From NCBI GenBank assembly GCA_033782935.1, contig JAWQEG010000715.1:12501-76500 (forward strand): 64,000 bases of DNA. Direction: 5' to 3'. This DNA comes from Petrolisthes cinctipes (Eukaryota > Arthropoda > Malacostraca > Decapoda > Porcellanidae). The notes under the pieces were generated by a model. That model did no database searches. It was not told the origin of the DNA and saw only the letters and a program-made list of their open reading frames with translations. Below are positions 34,001 to 46,190 of this stretch, one piece after another; the first letter of the stretch is position 1; every line of letters starts with the position of its first letter. The position numbers and the translations under genes are program-made.

Positions 34001-34875
34001 GCCTGGAAAGATATGGGCAATGCTTTATAAGTGTTTTGGCACACCTTCGGACCTCAGCCGTTTCGTTTCCTCACTTCATCTGTTCCTCCTGTCTTTCTTT
34101 CCTTTGTCCTTGCTGCCCCTCCTCTCTTTCTCCTTCTCCTTTGTGAGTAGGTCTCTTTGGCCAGGCACGCCTCTTTCTCCTTGACATTCACTCTTGTCTT
34201 GTAGTGCTGCTGTCACTCAAAGCTGGCCAGTCAACTGTTCCCTCGGAATCTGTTTATAATACAGTACTGTATGTTATTTACTTCCGTCAGCACGTATAAT
34301 ATATGAATTGCACCAAGAGCACCAATCAAAGATACAAACATAATCTGTGCATCTAGTTGTCTGCTTTCTGTCAGTTCAAAGTTTCTGAACAGATGATGGA
34401 GCAAAGTTGATTGAATAATAGATTGCTTTCTGTGGGAAGCAACTTATTTTGTTTATTATGAACGGTTGAGACGTGCTATGATACTCTTTTTTTAATATGA
34501 CCAATAACCTTACCTATACAACTGTGAGGCCAACACTACCCAAGTAACTGATCCCTCTCTGCCTCCACCACCACACCTTCATGGTTTTATATCATTACTG
34601 TACACAAAGCCAATACTCCTCTAGTCAAACACATTAAAGTTATTACAAGGTGAGACATCAATATTGAATCAACTATAAGTGCTTCTTCCCACTCCCCTCT
34701 GGGTGGTACTGTCACAAGCAATAGTTTATTCACTTCTCCAGGCAACTTGGCAAGGCCAGAAGGACTATACAGTACTGTACAGTAGGCCTAACACTCCATA
34801 TAATTAACTTTAATGTACTAAACTTCAGACTTAATGAGTGTCTTTATGCTACTGAACAATCAATGGATATAGTAA
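34001..34875. other. Upstream flank of the gustatory receptor
   Basis: Contains a pyrimidine-rich stretch at 34070-34200 and no open frame I can assign. A strong minus-strand acceptor (CATATCTTTCCAG) lies at about 34001-34013. Confidence 0.4.
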
Positions 34876-35459
34876 ACAAAGATCATATAGTTGTTGTTGT
34901 TGATGTTCTCCTGGGGCAGAATGGTCTCCTGCCCCACAGACCCCTGGTACACTCTGGTCGCAGTGAAAAAACATATTAAGATAAAGGAGGGGCTGGCCCT
35001 ATATGCCTGGGCTACCGAAGCACATCCCAGGGAAATGGGACCAGAGCTTACTGGACCAGGGAGTCTGGGGGGCCTCATTGGGGAGAAGGTCTTTGATACC
35101 ACAGCCAGTGCTGTGGGCCCAAGTCCACGTTACCACAAGAGCTACAAGTTGGGCTGCACCTTCCATGAGACCAGCCCTGCAGGGACCATAAGGGAGAGGG
35201 AGTTTACACTGCTGCATGCAAAGGGAAATGCACCCCATGTGTGCTGGTGGGCCACACAGCAGTGGAGGAAAAAAAAAAAAAAAAACCTCCGGTTGCAGTA
35301 CACCTCACGTGGATTTTTAATCCATGTGGGCAGATCTCGTCAAATCCACTAGAAAGTGACCAGATCCTACAACAATCTTTATTCTAGCCTTGTGGAGAAT
35401 GACTAGTATTCACAGAGAATAAAGTCAGCCCCCCCTGGGCAGTACAAAGATCATATAGT
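34876..35459 (-). mobile_element. Retroposon of about 552 bp with 16-bp target-site duplication
   Basis: ACAAAGATCATATAGT occurs at 34876-34891 and again, identically, at 35444-35459. The insert (34892-35443) starts TGTTGTTGTTG on the plus strand, so on the minus strand it ends in a (CAA)n tail, as many LINE-mobilised retroposons do. Inside is an A-tract at 35269-35284. The plus frame is open for 150 codons by chance composition; I recognise no protein in it. Probably a SINE or short LINE-derived element in minus orientation. Confidence 0.8.
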
Positions 35460-35750
35460 AATGTACAATACCAAACACATATTAATGATTGAATAACTGC
35501 TAACATAGCTGATTTGCTTGGAAACTAAAGATGAAAATATACCTTATAAATTATTAATTGATAAACAAATATTTCCTTGACATGTTGAATGCTACCAGAA
35601 GCCAGATTATGTACTGTATCTGGATTATTCCTGATGAGACTATAGAGTACTCATATCATGAATGAAAAGGAGTGAGTTTCAAAGACAGACATTGTGTTTA
35701 TGATTGGCCAGTCACTTTTTGAAGAAGAAAATATTAAATAGTGATTTATG

Positions 35751-36102
35751 TACAGTCGGCAAAAAAAGTTTCGTTACCACCCCTACGTTAATTTTAACAT
35801 GGGTAAGCCCGGTAGGGTTGGTACTCCGCGGACATGCAGCTGTGACTCGTGTCATCCGGGACATGCTGGACGGGAATCGTCATTGCCCCGGCAGTGTCAA
35901 CTTTTTTATATCAAAAGTTTAGCTGATTTTAAAGAACGTCATTCCTACTTGGCTGCCCATGACACACTGAGGGGCAGTGGCCAGGGGCACGGACTAAATG
36001 GAGGCCGGAGGGTGGCGGAGGTACGACATTCACCAGTCAGGCGTACCAGCATTACATCACACTGTTTTAGGGATGGTAACGAAACTTTTTTTGCCGACTG
36101 TA
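35751..36102. mobile_element. 352-bp Tc1/mariner-type element
   Basis: Ends TACAGTCGGCAAAAAAAGTT and AACTTTTTTTGCCGACTGTA. The inverted repeats extend about 30 bp (to CGTTACCA), bounded by TA. The interior is GC-rich and non-palindromic. It could be the remnant of a longer transposon, but I see no transposase DDE motif. Confidence 0.85.
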
Positions 36103-37119
36103 CACAAGAAAAAAAAAAAAAAATTAGTGCAATAATTCTTATGTAAAACATTCCCACACCTCAGACAATGGATACTGAAAAATAGCTTGTTTATTCCCAG
36201 GGCATCATGAGCTGTGCCCATCATTCATAGAACCATCACACCCATCATGCTTCATAGTTTTTTTTACCTTGTGTACAAGATCCATTAAAGGCATAGGGAA
36301 GTGGCATCCCATCATCCATCATTCTTGTGATGATGCAGTCAGCCTCGTATCCCCTACAATATAGGGGGGCAAGTGAGGGTTGGGGACCCTACTCTCTAAC
36401 AATGACCCCATTAAAGGTTCAAATAGCATTGGAGCTGGACCTTTTACCTGTCAGGGGTCCTGTACTGATGCTAGAGCCTCCCCATCCCTTGAAAAAGGGG
36501 AAATGGGGTAATGATGATGATGACAATATACTTGATGATAGTTGTACTGTACTTCTGAAAAACTGTTATTACAGTACAGTACATGCTTATAGAGTATTGT
36601 ACTGTATTATGATTTTGCATTTATGGAAATGGAATGTCTTGCAGACATTAATTTCAGCAAGTGATGTGTTAACTTCCTACAGAAAGAAAGTTGAAATATA
36701 GTAAATTAAATATAGGTTGTAGTTAAACTTGTTCCAGTTCCAGGAATCATATATTTTGTAAATAATCAGCAACATATATGTGATGAAAAACAAGTACAGT
36801 ATACAAAGTAAGGGTCATGGTTCTGGGGAACATCCAATGTTTTCACAATAGTTTCACTATTCTAAACCTTACTAAAAACAATCCATCATATAACACTACC
36901 CTTATTCCAGTACAGAAATACATACTGCATCATCTGTAGAGTGTGATAGGACATATAACTGATTCATAAGTAACTTGCCAAACTTAGTACTCGTGAAATC
37001 CTCAGTACTGTCCAAGGTAACACACACCGAGGATTAAGTCCACAAATATTGCAGACAAAAAACAGATGACTGGTGTTGATGGCAAGACCCAGAGGTGCCC
37101 CCAGAAACACATCTCTTAC
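36103..37119. other. Intergenic or intronic sequence
   Basis: A-tract at 36109-36122, then unremarkable sequence. A candidate minus-strand exon around 36353-36268 was considered and rejected because its phase fits none of its neighbours. Confidence 0.35.
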
Positions 37120-38260
37120 CATACATAGCACTAGTAGGGTAAAAGAGGGAAGATGATCAGTAATATGGACTAACTCGCTTGACATTGAATTTTCTTGTGT
37201 TGACATCACTGCACTTAAAAAATATAAGGTTAATATTTCATACTTTGTGGGGACAACATCCCTGCAAACATTGACATGGGTTGAGTTAGGCTGATGCTTT
37301 AAGTGGCATTTAAATACCACTTCATTAATTCAACATTTAGTGTAATTAAGTTAGCTTCTTGTCCAACACTGCTAAGTTAAGTTTTATTACAAGTTAGACA
37401 GTTAAATATTTTATATGTATATATATAAATGGTATTTATTTTTATATGTTATATTTGGTTAGATATAGATACATACTGTAAGGTTAAGTTAGGTAGTGAG
37501 GGTGTTAATATCAGCAAGGTTGTTGTCCCCAGTATATAAGGTTGTCACATGTTGTCAAATCCACACATTATTATGACACCACCTGACAACTCAATGGGTG
37601 GTATGCATGAACATTCGTGGTGTTGACGATGGCGTGGTACTGGTACGATGACCGTGTTGTTTGTCTATGGAGCCATTGTACTGCTACCAAGCCATCATCA
37701 ACACTATGAACGTTCTTACATACCACCCAATGTTTCATCAATGCTCTTCTACACTGGTTACCTACATATGATACACCTCCCGGGCTTAAGCTAAGAGTTA
37801 GGGACCATGGCACAAAGATAATCTTACACTGATATATGAGCAGATTTTAACTTGATGATGAACACAACTGACTGGAAATATTGATCAAGTGACTGCTGAG
37901 GCTTAAATGGATTAATTGGTCATAATTATAAAACTAAAAAACAAATACATACCCGGTAGCAAAATGAAAAATAACATTATATGAACTGCTAAACCATTAA
38001 GAACAATGATTAGGCCAACATGAAAATCCTGCATGAATGAGACTCTTTAATAAGTTTTGAACGAGCTTTAGCATGTCAAATCACAGAAAGTGAAGTGTAA
38101 ACAATACCAGGCATTCTGTTTTCCCGTCTAGTGAAACCTGACTGCACTGAGAGAGTAACACAGCAGTACAATCACTGTGAAAAGTTCTCCTGCCAGGTAC
38201 GGTATCTGGAATGGCTTGAGGAACCTGAGGAGGAATCTGGATATGAGACTTGACTGGGAC
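37120..38260 (-). CDS. Two candidate membrane-protein exons upstream of the gustatory receptor
   Basis: Minus strand. Candidate exon a (38260-38138) follows the strong acceptor CTTCTTCCCTTCAG and reads SLISRFLLRFLKPFQIPYLA, then GELFTVIVLLCYSLSAVR, ending at a weak donor in phase 2. Candidate exon b (37261-37120) follows acceptor TGTTTGCAG and reads DVVPTKYEILTLYFLSAV, then a polar stretch and PSFTLLVLCM, ending at donor GTAAGA in phase 0. The phases of a and b fit each other, and b fits an alternative acceptor at 34000 in front of the receptor exon (ALLYPPRNMVSSG). They could be an N-terminal extension of the receptor, part of another receptor, or chance. No family match is certain. Confidence 0.3.
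37595..37730. mobile_element. Palindromic MITE, family E (copy 2)
   Basis: GGGTGGTATGCATGAACATT at the left, GTTCTTACATACCACCC at the right, with GACGATGGCGTGGTACTGGT between. Confidence 0.85.
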
Positions 38261-39230
38261 CTGAAGGGAAGAAGATATCACTCTTAACTATTTTACACTC
38301 TGAAACAGACTCCATCATTACAGGTGTTGTATCATAGTACAGTTTGGATTAGGAATGAGCTTCAAATTTGTCAGTACATCACAGGTCCCTTACAATACAT
38401 GACTTTGGAAGGAGACACATACATAACAAAATCACACAATCTTTGCTAAGGGAAAATTTTACAAGTACAATAATTATGTAAGTTTTACAATACCTGATCA
38501 ATTACAGCAATTTTTTACATCTGTGAAATAATATAATAACTGGATTCAAACTATGACATTGTTGGAATCCACTAAGTACAGTACTGTATGACTATTCCAG
38601 TTACTCTGCCAACCCAGAATGATGAGTAAATGTTTCCATGACAATGATGGTACGATGAATATGAAGAGAACAAGCTACAACAACAACAACAACAACAGTG
38701 ATGGGAAAATAAGAGAGCACCGGGAGTGGAGATAAAGTAAAGTGAAACATTGGGACGATTCCAACAGCTAATTCCGCTGAGCAGAATCATTACTATAACA
38801 ATATTTACAAGACATGACTCTGCTCATAATTTTTATAAATATATTTTTATTTTTGCACTCCAGCAAATAGTATTTTGTCTTTACATGTCTTTGTTAGTAA
38901 TAAATTTTTTTTTTTCTTGGACACAAAACTAATATTAAATGGGTGAATTTCCCAACCCAATGGCCTCCTAAACTCACCAGCATCTTTCAGGTGAAGAGAA
39001 AAATGGCACAGTTCAATAATATACCTTACAATATTAGGACTGGTTTATAAATATCAATGTTAACTATGAGAAGTAAGGGAAAGACAGTAGACGACATTGC
39101 ACACTCATGGCAGGTAAGGAAACAACATGGGGGGGAGGGGCACTAAGGGGCCGGGGGAGAGGGATGGAGTGGGGAGGCAGCAGCAACAACAACAACAACC
39201 CAGTGTTAGTAGTACCAAGCAAAACGGAAT
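38261..39230. other. Intergenic sequence
   Basis: A short (CAA)n run at about 38680 and nothing else recognised. Confidence 0.4.
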
Positions 39231-39271
39231 AAATGAATGAATGAATGAATGAATGAATGAATGAATGAATG
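39231..39271 (+). repeat. (ATGA)n tetranucleotide repeat
   Basis: About ten ATGA units. Confidence 0.9.
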
Positions 39272-39536
39272 CCTCGGTTGTCTTGTCCCAGCAGCAGCAG
39301 AAGTGTTTCCTTGACGTGTGATTGTCGAAGTAGTATGCAAGAAAATTCAGGGGTTGGAAAATAATCATGGACTAGTGAGTGAGGGAGAGAGTGAGAAAGA
39401 GAGAGAGAAAGAAAGAGAGAAAGAGAAATCTGGCTGAGAATTAACATAGAATAGGAGGCGATAAAAAGAAATATGCAAGAATTAAATATTCATGAGGAAA
39501 ATAACGGGAAAAATAGTGGAAAATCCTGTATGAATT

Positions 39537-39778
39537 GAAAGAAGAAGAGGAGGAGGAAAAAAGAGAAGGAGGAGGAAAAAAGAGAAGGAGGAGGAGGAAA
39601 GAGAAGAAGAAAGGGAAAGGAAAAAGGAGAAAAAAAAGAAGGAAGAGAAAAAAAAGAAGAGGAAGAGGAAAAAAAAGAAGAGGAAGAGGAAAAAGAAGAG
39701 GAGAAAAAAGAAGAAGAGGAGGAGGAGGAAAAAAAAGAGAAGGAAGAGGAAAAAGAAGAACAGAAAAAAAAAAAGAAG
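39537..39778 (+). repeat. 242-bp polypurine tract
   Basis: Only A and G for 242 bases, apart from a single C at 39761. Composed of GGA, GAA and poly-A blocks. Confidence 0.92.
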
Positions 39779-39882
39779 CTACTCGCTGTATACTAGTTTA
39801 TTGTCAAAAACAACTAGTATGACCATTGACAACTACCGTAACCTCCTGAATGTCCTTGTATATGACCCTTAGACTGGCTGAA

Positions 39883-40335
39883 GTGTGGTGGTAGTAGTGG
39901 TGGTGGTAGTGGTGGTGGTGTTGGTGTTGGTGTTGGTGTTGGTGTTGGTGGTAGTGGTGGTGGTAGTGGTGGTGGTAGTGTTGGTGGTGGTGGTGGTGGT
40001 GGTAGTGTTGGTGGTAGTGGTGGTGGTAGTATTGGTGGTGTTGGTAGTGGTGGTGGTAGTATTGGTGGTAGTGGTGGTGTTGGTGGTGGTAGTGTTGGTG
40101 TTGTTGGTGGTGGTAGTGCTGGTGGTGGTAGTGCTGGTGGTGGTAGTGTGGTGGTGGTGGTGGTGGTGGTGGTGGTGGTGGTAGTGGTGGTGGTAGTTGT
40201 GGTGGTGGTGGTAGTGTTGGTGGTGGTAGTGTTGGTGGTGGTAGTGTTGGTGGTGGTAGTGGTAGTGGTAGTGTTGGTGGTGGTGGTGGTGGTAGTTGTG
40301 GTGATAGTAGTAGTAGTAGTAGTGGTGGTGGGTAA
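39883..40335 (+). repeat. (GGT)n / (GTA) trinucleotide array
   Basis: About 450 bp of GGT with GTA and GTT interruptions, coding polyvaline or poly-His/Thr by chance in both directions. Starts about 100 bp after the polypurine tract. Confidence 0.92.
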
Positions 40336-40388
40336 GTACAGTATAGTAGATAACAGATGACATTGTATTATAAATTTTCACCGTGCTT

Positions 40389-40534
40389 AGGGTCGTATAC
40401 AAGAACATTGGTGGTGGTGTTGACTATGGCATGGCACCGGTACGACGACTCCATAGAACAGCAACAGAGCCATCCATCGTACCGCTACAACACCATCAAC
40501 GGCACCACCGATATTTTTTCGTGCATTTGGCCCA
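40389..40534. mobile_element. Palindromic MITE, family E (copy 3)
   Basis: GGGTCGTATACAAGAACATT at the left. The right arm contains ACCATCAACGGCACCACCG and degenerates at its end. Confidence 0.75.
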
Positions 40535-40670
40535 GTTAATCCCACACTGGCAACAATGCATAATAATACTTCACATGTTTTCATCAATCAACACCAACAC
40601 TGGCAACACTGTATAGTAATCCTTCATGTGTTTTCATCAATCAACACCAACACAGTCTGCTATCACACAA

Positions 40671-40788
40671 AGGGCCATATTCAAGAACATTCATGGTATA
40701 TACGACGCCTCCATAGACAAACAACAGAGCCATTGAACCAGTACCATGCCATCGTCAACACTATGAATGTTCTTGCATACGACACAAA
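40671..40788. mobile_element. Palindromic MITE, family E (copy 4)
   Basis: GGGCCATATTCAAGAACATT at the left, AATGTTCTTGCATACGAC at the right. Confidence 0.8.
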
Positions 40789-41404
40789 GTTTTGCTTCCC
40801 GGTGAAGAAATACTAACACTGAAAAGTTGAAAAAGGTGACACTTAAAAAATGTATAATATATAAATTCTGCTACACACTATCAAAAAGGGCAACAAACAG
40901 CAGCAGCACTTCTTTTGGTTAGACACAACACTTATACTGTACTCTCCAAAGCTGCATTGTTGAGTAAATAAAATAGAATTAAGGAATAATAATTATGTAT
41001 ATCTAAGTGGAAACACCTTGACCCCCAGTTCTGTAGTTGTATTTAGAATGTTGTGGAGAGTTAGTTGCATGATAAAATTGGTTGGCACCGGCTGACACAA
41101 TACTCCCATTCTCTCTGTAGTGTTGATTTTCTTGGAAACCCCAGACTCCAAATAATTTTTTTTCAGTTTGCATCACTAAAATAAGACTCAATTTTCTCTG
41201 TAGTTTTTTTTTTTCCTTGGCATTACCTAAATAAGTTTTCTCTGGTTTTCATCACTGTGATAACTACCATTCTCGCTCTGACAGCATGTGAAACTTTTCT
41301 CAACAATTTTTTTTTATTTGCCTTTCTTAATTAAAGTCCATAATTAACATAGTTTCAGTGCTTTATCTTAAGTCTTAATATTCTATTTTCTGTTATGTAG
41401 CACT

Positions 41405-41541
41405 TTGGGTCATATGCAAGAACATTCGTGGTGCATACGATGGCGTGGTACCAATACGATGACTCCACGGTAAAACAACAGAACCATCATACCAGTACCA
41501 CACCATCGTCAATACCATGGATGTTTTTACATACGGCTCTT
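41405..41541. mobile_element. Palindromic MITE, family E (copy 5)
   Basis: TGGGTCATATGCAAGAACAT at the left, ATGTTTTTACATACGGCTC at the right. Confidence 0.8.
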
Positions 41542-42125
41542 TGCTCCACAATTAGTTTTCAGTGCATACAGGTTCCACATTTTTAGTTCTGGGAGTACAG
41601 TACATGAATCCCACACATTCAACTCAAACTGTTTAATACAAAGCTTATACTGTATATGTATGTATACTGTACTATGCAGTCAAACCTCTGTTAACACCTG
41701 AATATGCTTCTACAACCCTACTGTGTTAAGAGAGAAATATTGAGTTAAATGGAGACATGAATATTCTCATTCAGTACCGCACCTCAACTCAAACTATATT
41801 TTTAACCCCTCCAACTTTTTCAAATTTTCAATAATTAATACACTGTTAAGTACATACTGTATGCATAAAAATATACTAATGTGAAAATATTATAAAGCAA
41901 AATCATAACTTTATTTCCTATTTAATAATGACATGAGATGGAAGGACTGGCTTCACAAAGTTAGGGAAAGTGTAGAGGAAAGAAAGGAATGAGAATCATG
42001 GAGCAGAAACATAACACATTAAGGAAGGTTTGACTGTATTGCACTGTATGGATGTAAAGTTATGGTCAAGATCTGTGTATTCTCTCGTGATGAACACACA
42101 CACACACACACAGCTTATATTACTT
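41542..42125. other. Intergenic sequence
   Basis: No feature recognised other than a short (CA)n run near 42096. Confidence 0.4.
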
Positions 42126-42259
42126 TAAGGGGTTAATAGTAGTGTTGGTTTATATCAAGAAACAGACACCCCAATTGCAACACTGAGGTCATTTGTTTCC
42201 TGGCATAGTTTGGAGGAATCAACAGCCCTCCAATTCACTAACAAGAAAATCTCCCCTTA
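42126..42259. mobile_element. Foldback MITE, family C (copy 1)
   Basis: Right arm TGGCATAGTTTGGAGGAATC followed by AACAAGAAAATCTCCCC. The left arm is shortened and lacks the matching CCTCCAAAC block. Confidence 0.65.
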
Positions 42260-42730
42260 ATAGAAATCTGTAGCCTCCGATTCACTGACATTTAATAACA
42301 GTCACAGGATTTTTTCACGACACTCTGACCTCAAGGTACTTACATGAAAATCTTGCACAAACGTTTGAAACACCTGGTACAATTCACATCATAAATTAAT
42401 TAGAATAGAAAAACTTTGTCACTCGGTACAACATATTTCTCATAAAAATAAATAAAGAATAAATATATATACCTGTAATACATTTCTATCTAAACTTCCA
42501 CTCTATTACATATCTGCATTAGTGATAGAAATACGTAAAACACTTAGAAAAAACTCTCTTCTTATATTTAACTATCTTTTTCTTCATATATATATATATA
42601 TATATTTATATTTTGGAATGTCGCCCAAGCTTCAAAATGCTTTTTTCTTTTCCTCGTGTATTGAAAAAGAAAGAAGTGTTTGTTTGTACTGGTCAACATC
42701 TGATCTGCCAGCCTTTGTAGTGTTGTTATT

Positions 42731-42892
42731 CTTAAGGGGATAGTAGAGTGTTGATAAATTTGGAGCAACTGATTCTCCCAAACTATTCCAAGCAACAGGC
42801 CATCATTATATTTGTTCATCTGGTTCCATTTCCTGGCATACTTTGGAGGAATAAAGACATTCCAATGTACCAAAAGTGTATTATTCCCTTAA
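42731..42892. mobile_element. Foldback MITE, family B (copy 2)
   Basis: CTTAAGGGGATAGTA at the left and TTATTCCCTTAA at the right. Inner arms ATTCTCCCAAACTATTCC and TACTTTGGAGGAAT. Confidence 0.85.
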
Positions 42893-43476
42893 ATTCTGGT
42901 GGTCCATTTTCACATTTATCATTAAGTTCTGTCAAGATATCTTCACCCTGTGTTTCCTCCCTCAGCTGTTATAGGTAAGACACACACACATACATACACG
43001 CACAACCACACACGGACATACACACACGCATTCACACACACACATGCACGCACATACACACAGTCCCTCTGCTTGGTCCTCTATTGCACTGTTCAAAATA
43101 TTAATGACATACACACACATACACCAAGTCTCCTCCAATTCCTCTCACTTTCGGTTCAAAACACACACCAGGTTACTACTTCCCTTGGAAAAATATTTTG
43201 TTTCTATACACTCAATCCCTTTTTGTGTAATTGTGCAAATAAACAGACACACAGACAGACAATCCAAAACAAAGACATAACCTTCTGGCAGAGAGACTTA
43301 ATTAGATACATAGCTTTCTATGTAGTAATGTACAGTTATATCACTTATACTCCCTACAAGCTAATCATTCTATAACTCTCAATGTAACTTATGATGACTG
43401 ATTGTAACAAGTGAATATAATGTACTGCACTGGATGGAATCAAGCTGGAAATGTGATCTAATATATTTCACCTTCT

Positions 43477-43640
43477 CTACCGTCACTCTTAACAAGTTAT
43501 TTTCTACTTTATTCTTCCTGTTCTTACAACTATTACAAAACATACAAAATTTTACCATTTCTACCGTCACTCTCAACACATTATTTTCTACTTTATTTTT
43601 TCTGTTTCTACAACTATTACAATACATACAAAATTTAAAT
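43477..43640 (+). repeat. Two-unit tandem duplication, period 84 bp
   Basis: CTACCGTCACTCT begins at 43477 and at 43561. The units share TTTTCTACTTTATT and ACAACTATTACAA and differ at about ten positions. Confidence 0.85.
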
Positions 43641-43890
43641 AATAAATATCATCATACTAAATAATTTTAAACACCTGCATTAGGGAATAATTCTATTTAC
43701 TTGATATGTTCTGGAAAACACTTGATAAAACTCTCTCTTTGCTCTTAAAAATCATTATGAAAAGTAATAATCAAAGGAATCGTTAATTTTGTTTGTTAAT
43801 TAACTGTACTGTACACAAAATGCTTTATAAAATGTATATAAAGTATTTCTCTTTTCAGTAATTTAAAACAACTATCAACTATGTAGAAGC

Positions 43891-44066
43891 CTTAAGGGGG
43901 TAGTACAGTGTTGGTGGTAAATCTGGAGCAACTGATTCCTCCAAACTACTGTATGTATTCCAAGCAACCAGCAGCCACCATTATTTTTGTTGCTCTGGGC
44001 CTGTTTCCTAGCATTACTTTGGAGGAATCATGATGTACCTATTTACCAAAAGTATATTACCCCTTA
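43891..44066. mobile_element. Foldback MITE, family B (copy 3)
   Basis: CTTAAGGGGGTAGTACAGTG at the left, TATATTACCCCTTAA at the right. Inner arms GATTCCTCCAAACTA and TACTTTGGAGGAATC. Confidence 0.85.
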
Positions 44067-44654
44067 ATAAAGATTCTCAAACACCTTCACATCCTGTACG
44101 TCAACTGGGCACACATCAATCAGGTACAGACAGGGTGACAGCACATCCTGGCATTGCAAAGGGTAATAATCTCTTGTGAGTGAAGTGGAAGCCGCGTGGT
44201 CCTCCAAATGGTACTACAGGAAAACAGATCATTAATAGTCTACTCTTGTTTCCTGGCATACTTTGGAGAACTCGGTTGTTTCCCTATTTCCACCCCAACA
44301 GATTACCGTCCCTTCATTAACAAACAACCTTATAGCACGAGTTACTTCCACATACTGTAAGCTTCTAACACACACGCACACACACCTATATATATATACT
44401 GTGGCAGATAGATGGCGCCGACCTAATTCACAGACTCATATTGCATTTATCTGTTATTTTCCTCTCAACTCAACCTACCTATGAACTAAAACAAACGAAG
44501 CCTTTTGTCTGAACTCTATGGTGAGAATACTGTACACCATATTCACACACTCCAACTGCATATATTTGTTATGTTATTTGTTATCAACTCATCTGATAAA
44601 CTAGAATATTCAACTCTCACTTATCTTTGCAAGTCACACCTCAATACAACACAC

Positions 44655-44794
44655 TGGGTCGTATGCAAGAACATTTGTGGTACATACGATGGTGTGGTAA
44701 AGGTACGACGACTCCATAGACAAACAACAGAGCCATCTATTGTACCGGTACCACGCCAACGTCAACACCATGGATGTTCTTGCATACCGCCCAC
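44655..44794. mobile_element. Palindromic MITE, family E (copy 6)
   Basis: GGGTCGTATGCAAGAACATT at the left, ATGTTCTTGCATACCGCCC at the right. The most regular copy of the family in the window. Confidence 0.88.
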
Positions 44795-45002
44795 TGTCTA
44801 AGTCCAGTTACAAGAGACAACACCAAGACCAAACTCATCTCTCCTACAACAACAACAACATCAACAACAACAGCACAACAATAACAGTAATAACATCCAT
44901 ATAAAATGAACATCACCACCTAAAGCTTTGCAGAATCTAAATTGCTGTGTTTCTAATGCATTTGTATGGAGTGATCTCATGGACTGATTTCCGCTTCACA
45001 AG

Positions 45003-45174
45003 CTTAAGGGTAAATTTTCTTTTTGGTAAATTGGAGGGCTACTGATTCCTCCAGACTTTGCCAGGAAACAAATAGACGACCTTAATGTTACTAATAGGGC
45101 AATTTAAGTTGTTTATGGCATAGTTTCGAGGAATCCGAGATATTCCAATTCGCCAACAAAATAATCTCCCCTTT
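45003..45174. mobile_element. Foldback MITE, family C (copy 2)
   Basis: TTAAGGGTAAATTTTC at the left, ATAATCTCCCCTTTA at the right. Inner arms ACTGATTCCTCCAGAC and GGCATAGTTTCGAGGAATC. Confidence 0.8.
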
Positions 45175-46190
45175 ATAAACTTTACAGGATGTCCATAATG
45201 TCAGTACCTATTATTGGTGAAAGAATTTTATTTTATTTATCATTATTACTTTTTTTTCAGAAAGCCTTAGCATGAATACAGAGGAGAGTGTGGAATTATT
45301 AATCTGGTCAATTGAATGAAAGAAATGCAATGAAATCAAAGCAAGTAATGATGAGATTGGTTGGTTATTATGGCTCAACGCATATCAACTTTGTGATGGT
45401 CATTATGTTGATGTAATTGTACAGTAATATAGGGTATGTGTATGGGGGTGTATGTGGAGAGGTGTATATATGTGTTGTGTGGTGTCTGTGAGTGTTGTTT
45501 TTATAAGGTGGAGATAACAGACCACTTTAGACTGCTACTTTTCTTATGCAAAAAATTCCATAAAAAAATTGCATATCTTTAAGATGGAGATTACAAGTCT
45601 GGAAAACGTATATTAAAGTAAATAGAGTTCTGCACAAAACATTATCCAGTAAATATTCCAGTGTGTTTATTAATTAATGTAGAATAATATAAGTGAAGCA
45701 AAAGATATTAGTGAATGTCATGTCAAACATTATTAGTTTCTCTGATCAATCAATGTTGTGTCTACTTCATAGTTTTATCATTAACTTTTATATAATTTCA
45801 ATGTGCTTCATTTAAATAGACAGGGACTTTATGAACACCTGCATCTTGGCAATAGGAAGCAACAAGCCACTTATGTATTTATTCTACACAGATTGTTACA
45901 GATAATCTAATTAAGCTCTTTAGTAAAAAGTATTATGCTCTCCTAATGCTGAAACTCTCCTATAACATTATAATCACTTCAAGATTATATTATAATTTTC
46001 ATCCAAAGTGATTGGGGGATCCAGATTCAAGTAAAAAATATCAAATAAACAAATATACGTACAGCATATACTCAGCATCATATAATATAATGTTTCTGGC
46101 ATATGACATGTATCTGAACACTTGTCAAGAAGGTATAGTAATGGATATCCACACACAGAATAACCACCTTCTTGATGACTTATATGCATC
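45175..46190. other. Intergenic sequence
   Basis: No supported feature. Confidence 0.4.

Noticed and set aside
33979..34044. A longer N-terminus for the gustatory receptor starting at 34044
   Set aside because: The codon there is GTG, not ATG; the first in-frame ATG is 33978.
34891..35352. 153-codon plus-strand open frame
   Set aside because: It lies entirely inside a retroposon with target duplications, has no family resemblance and ends in a poly-lysine from an A-tract.
36268..36353. Candidate minus-strand exon reading YEADCIITRMMDDGMPLPYA
   Set aside because: It needs one incoming base and leaves one outgoing base, which fits neither candidate exon b at its best donor nor the receptor exon.
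39535..39822. Lys/Arg/Glu-rich open frame
   Set aside because: Translation of the polypurine tract, not a gene.
39869..40408. 179-codon minus-strand frame rich in His and Thr, and polyvaline frames on the plus strand
   Set aside because: Pure translation of the GGT microsatellite.
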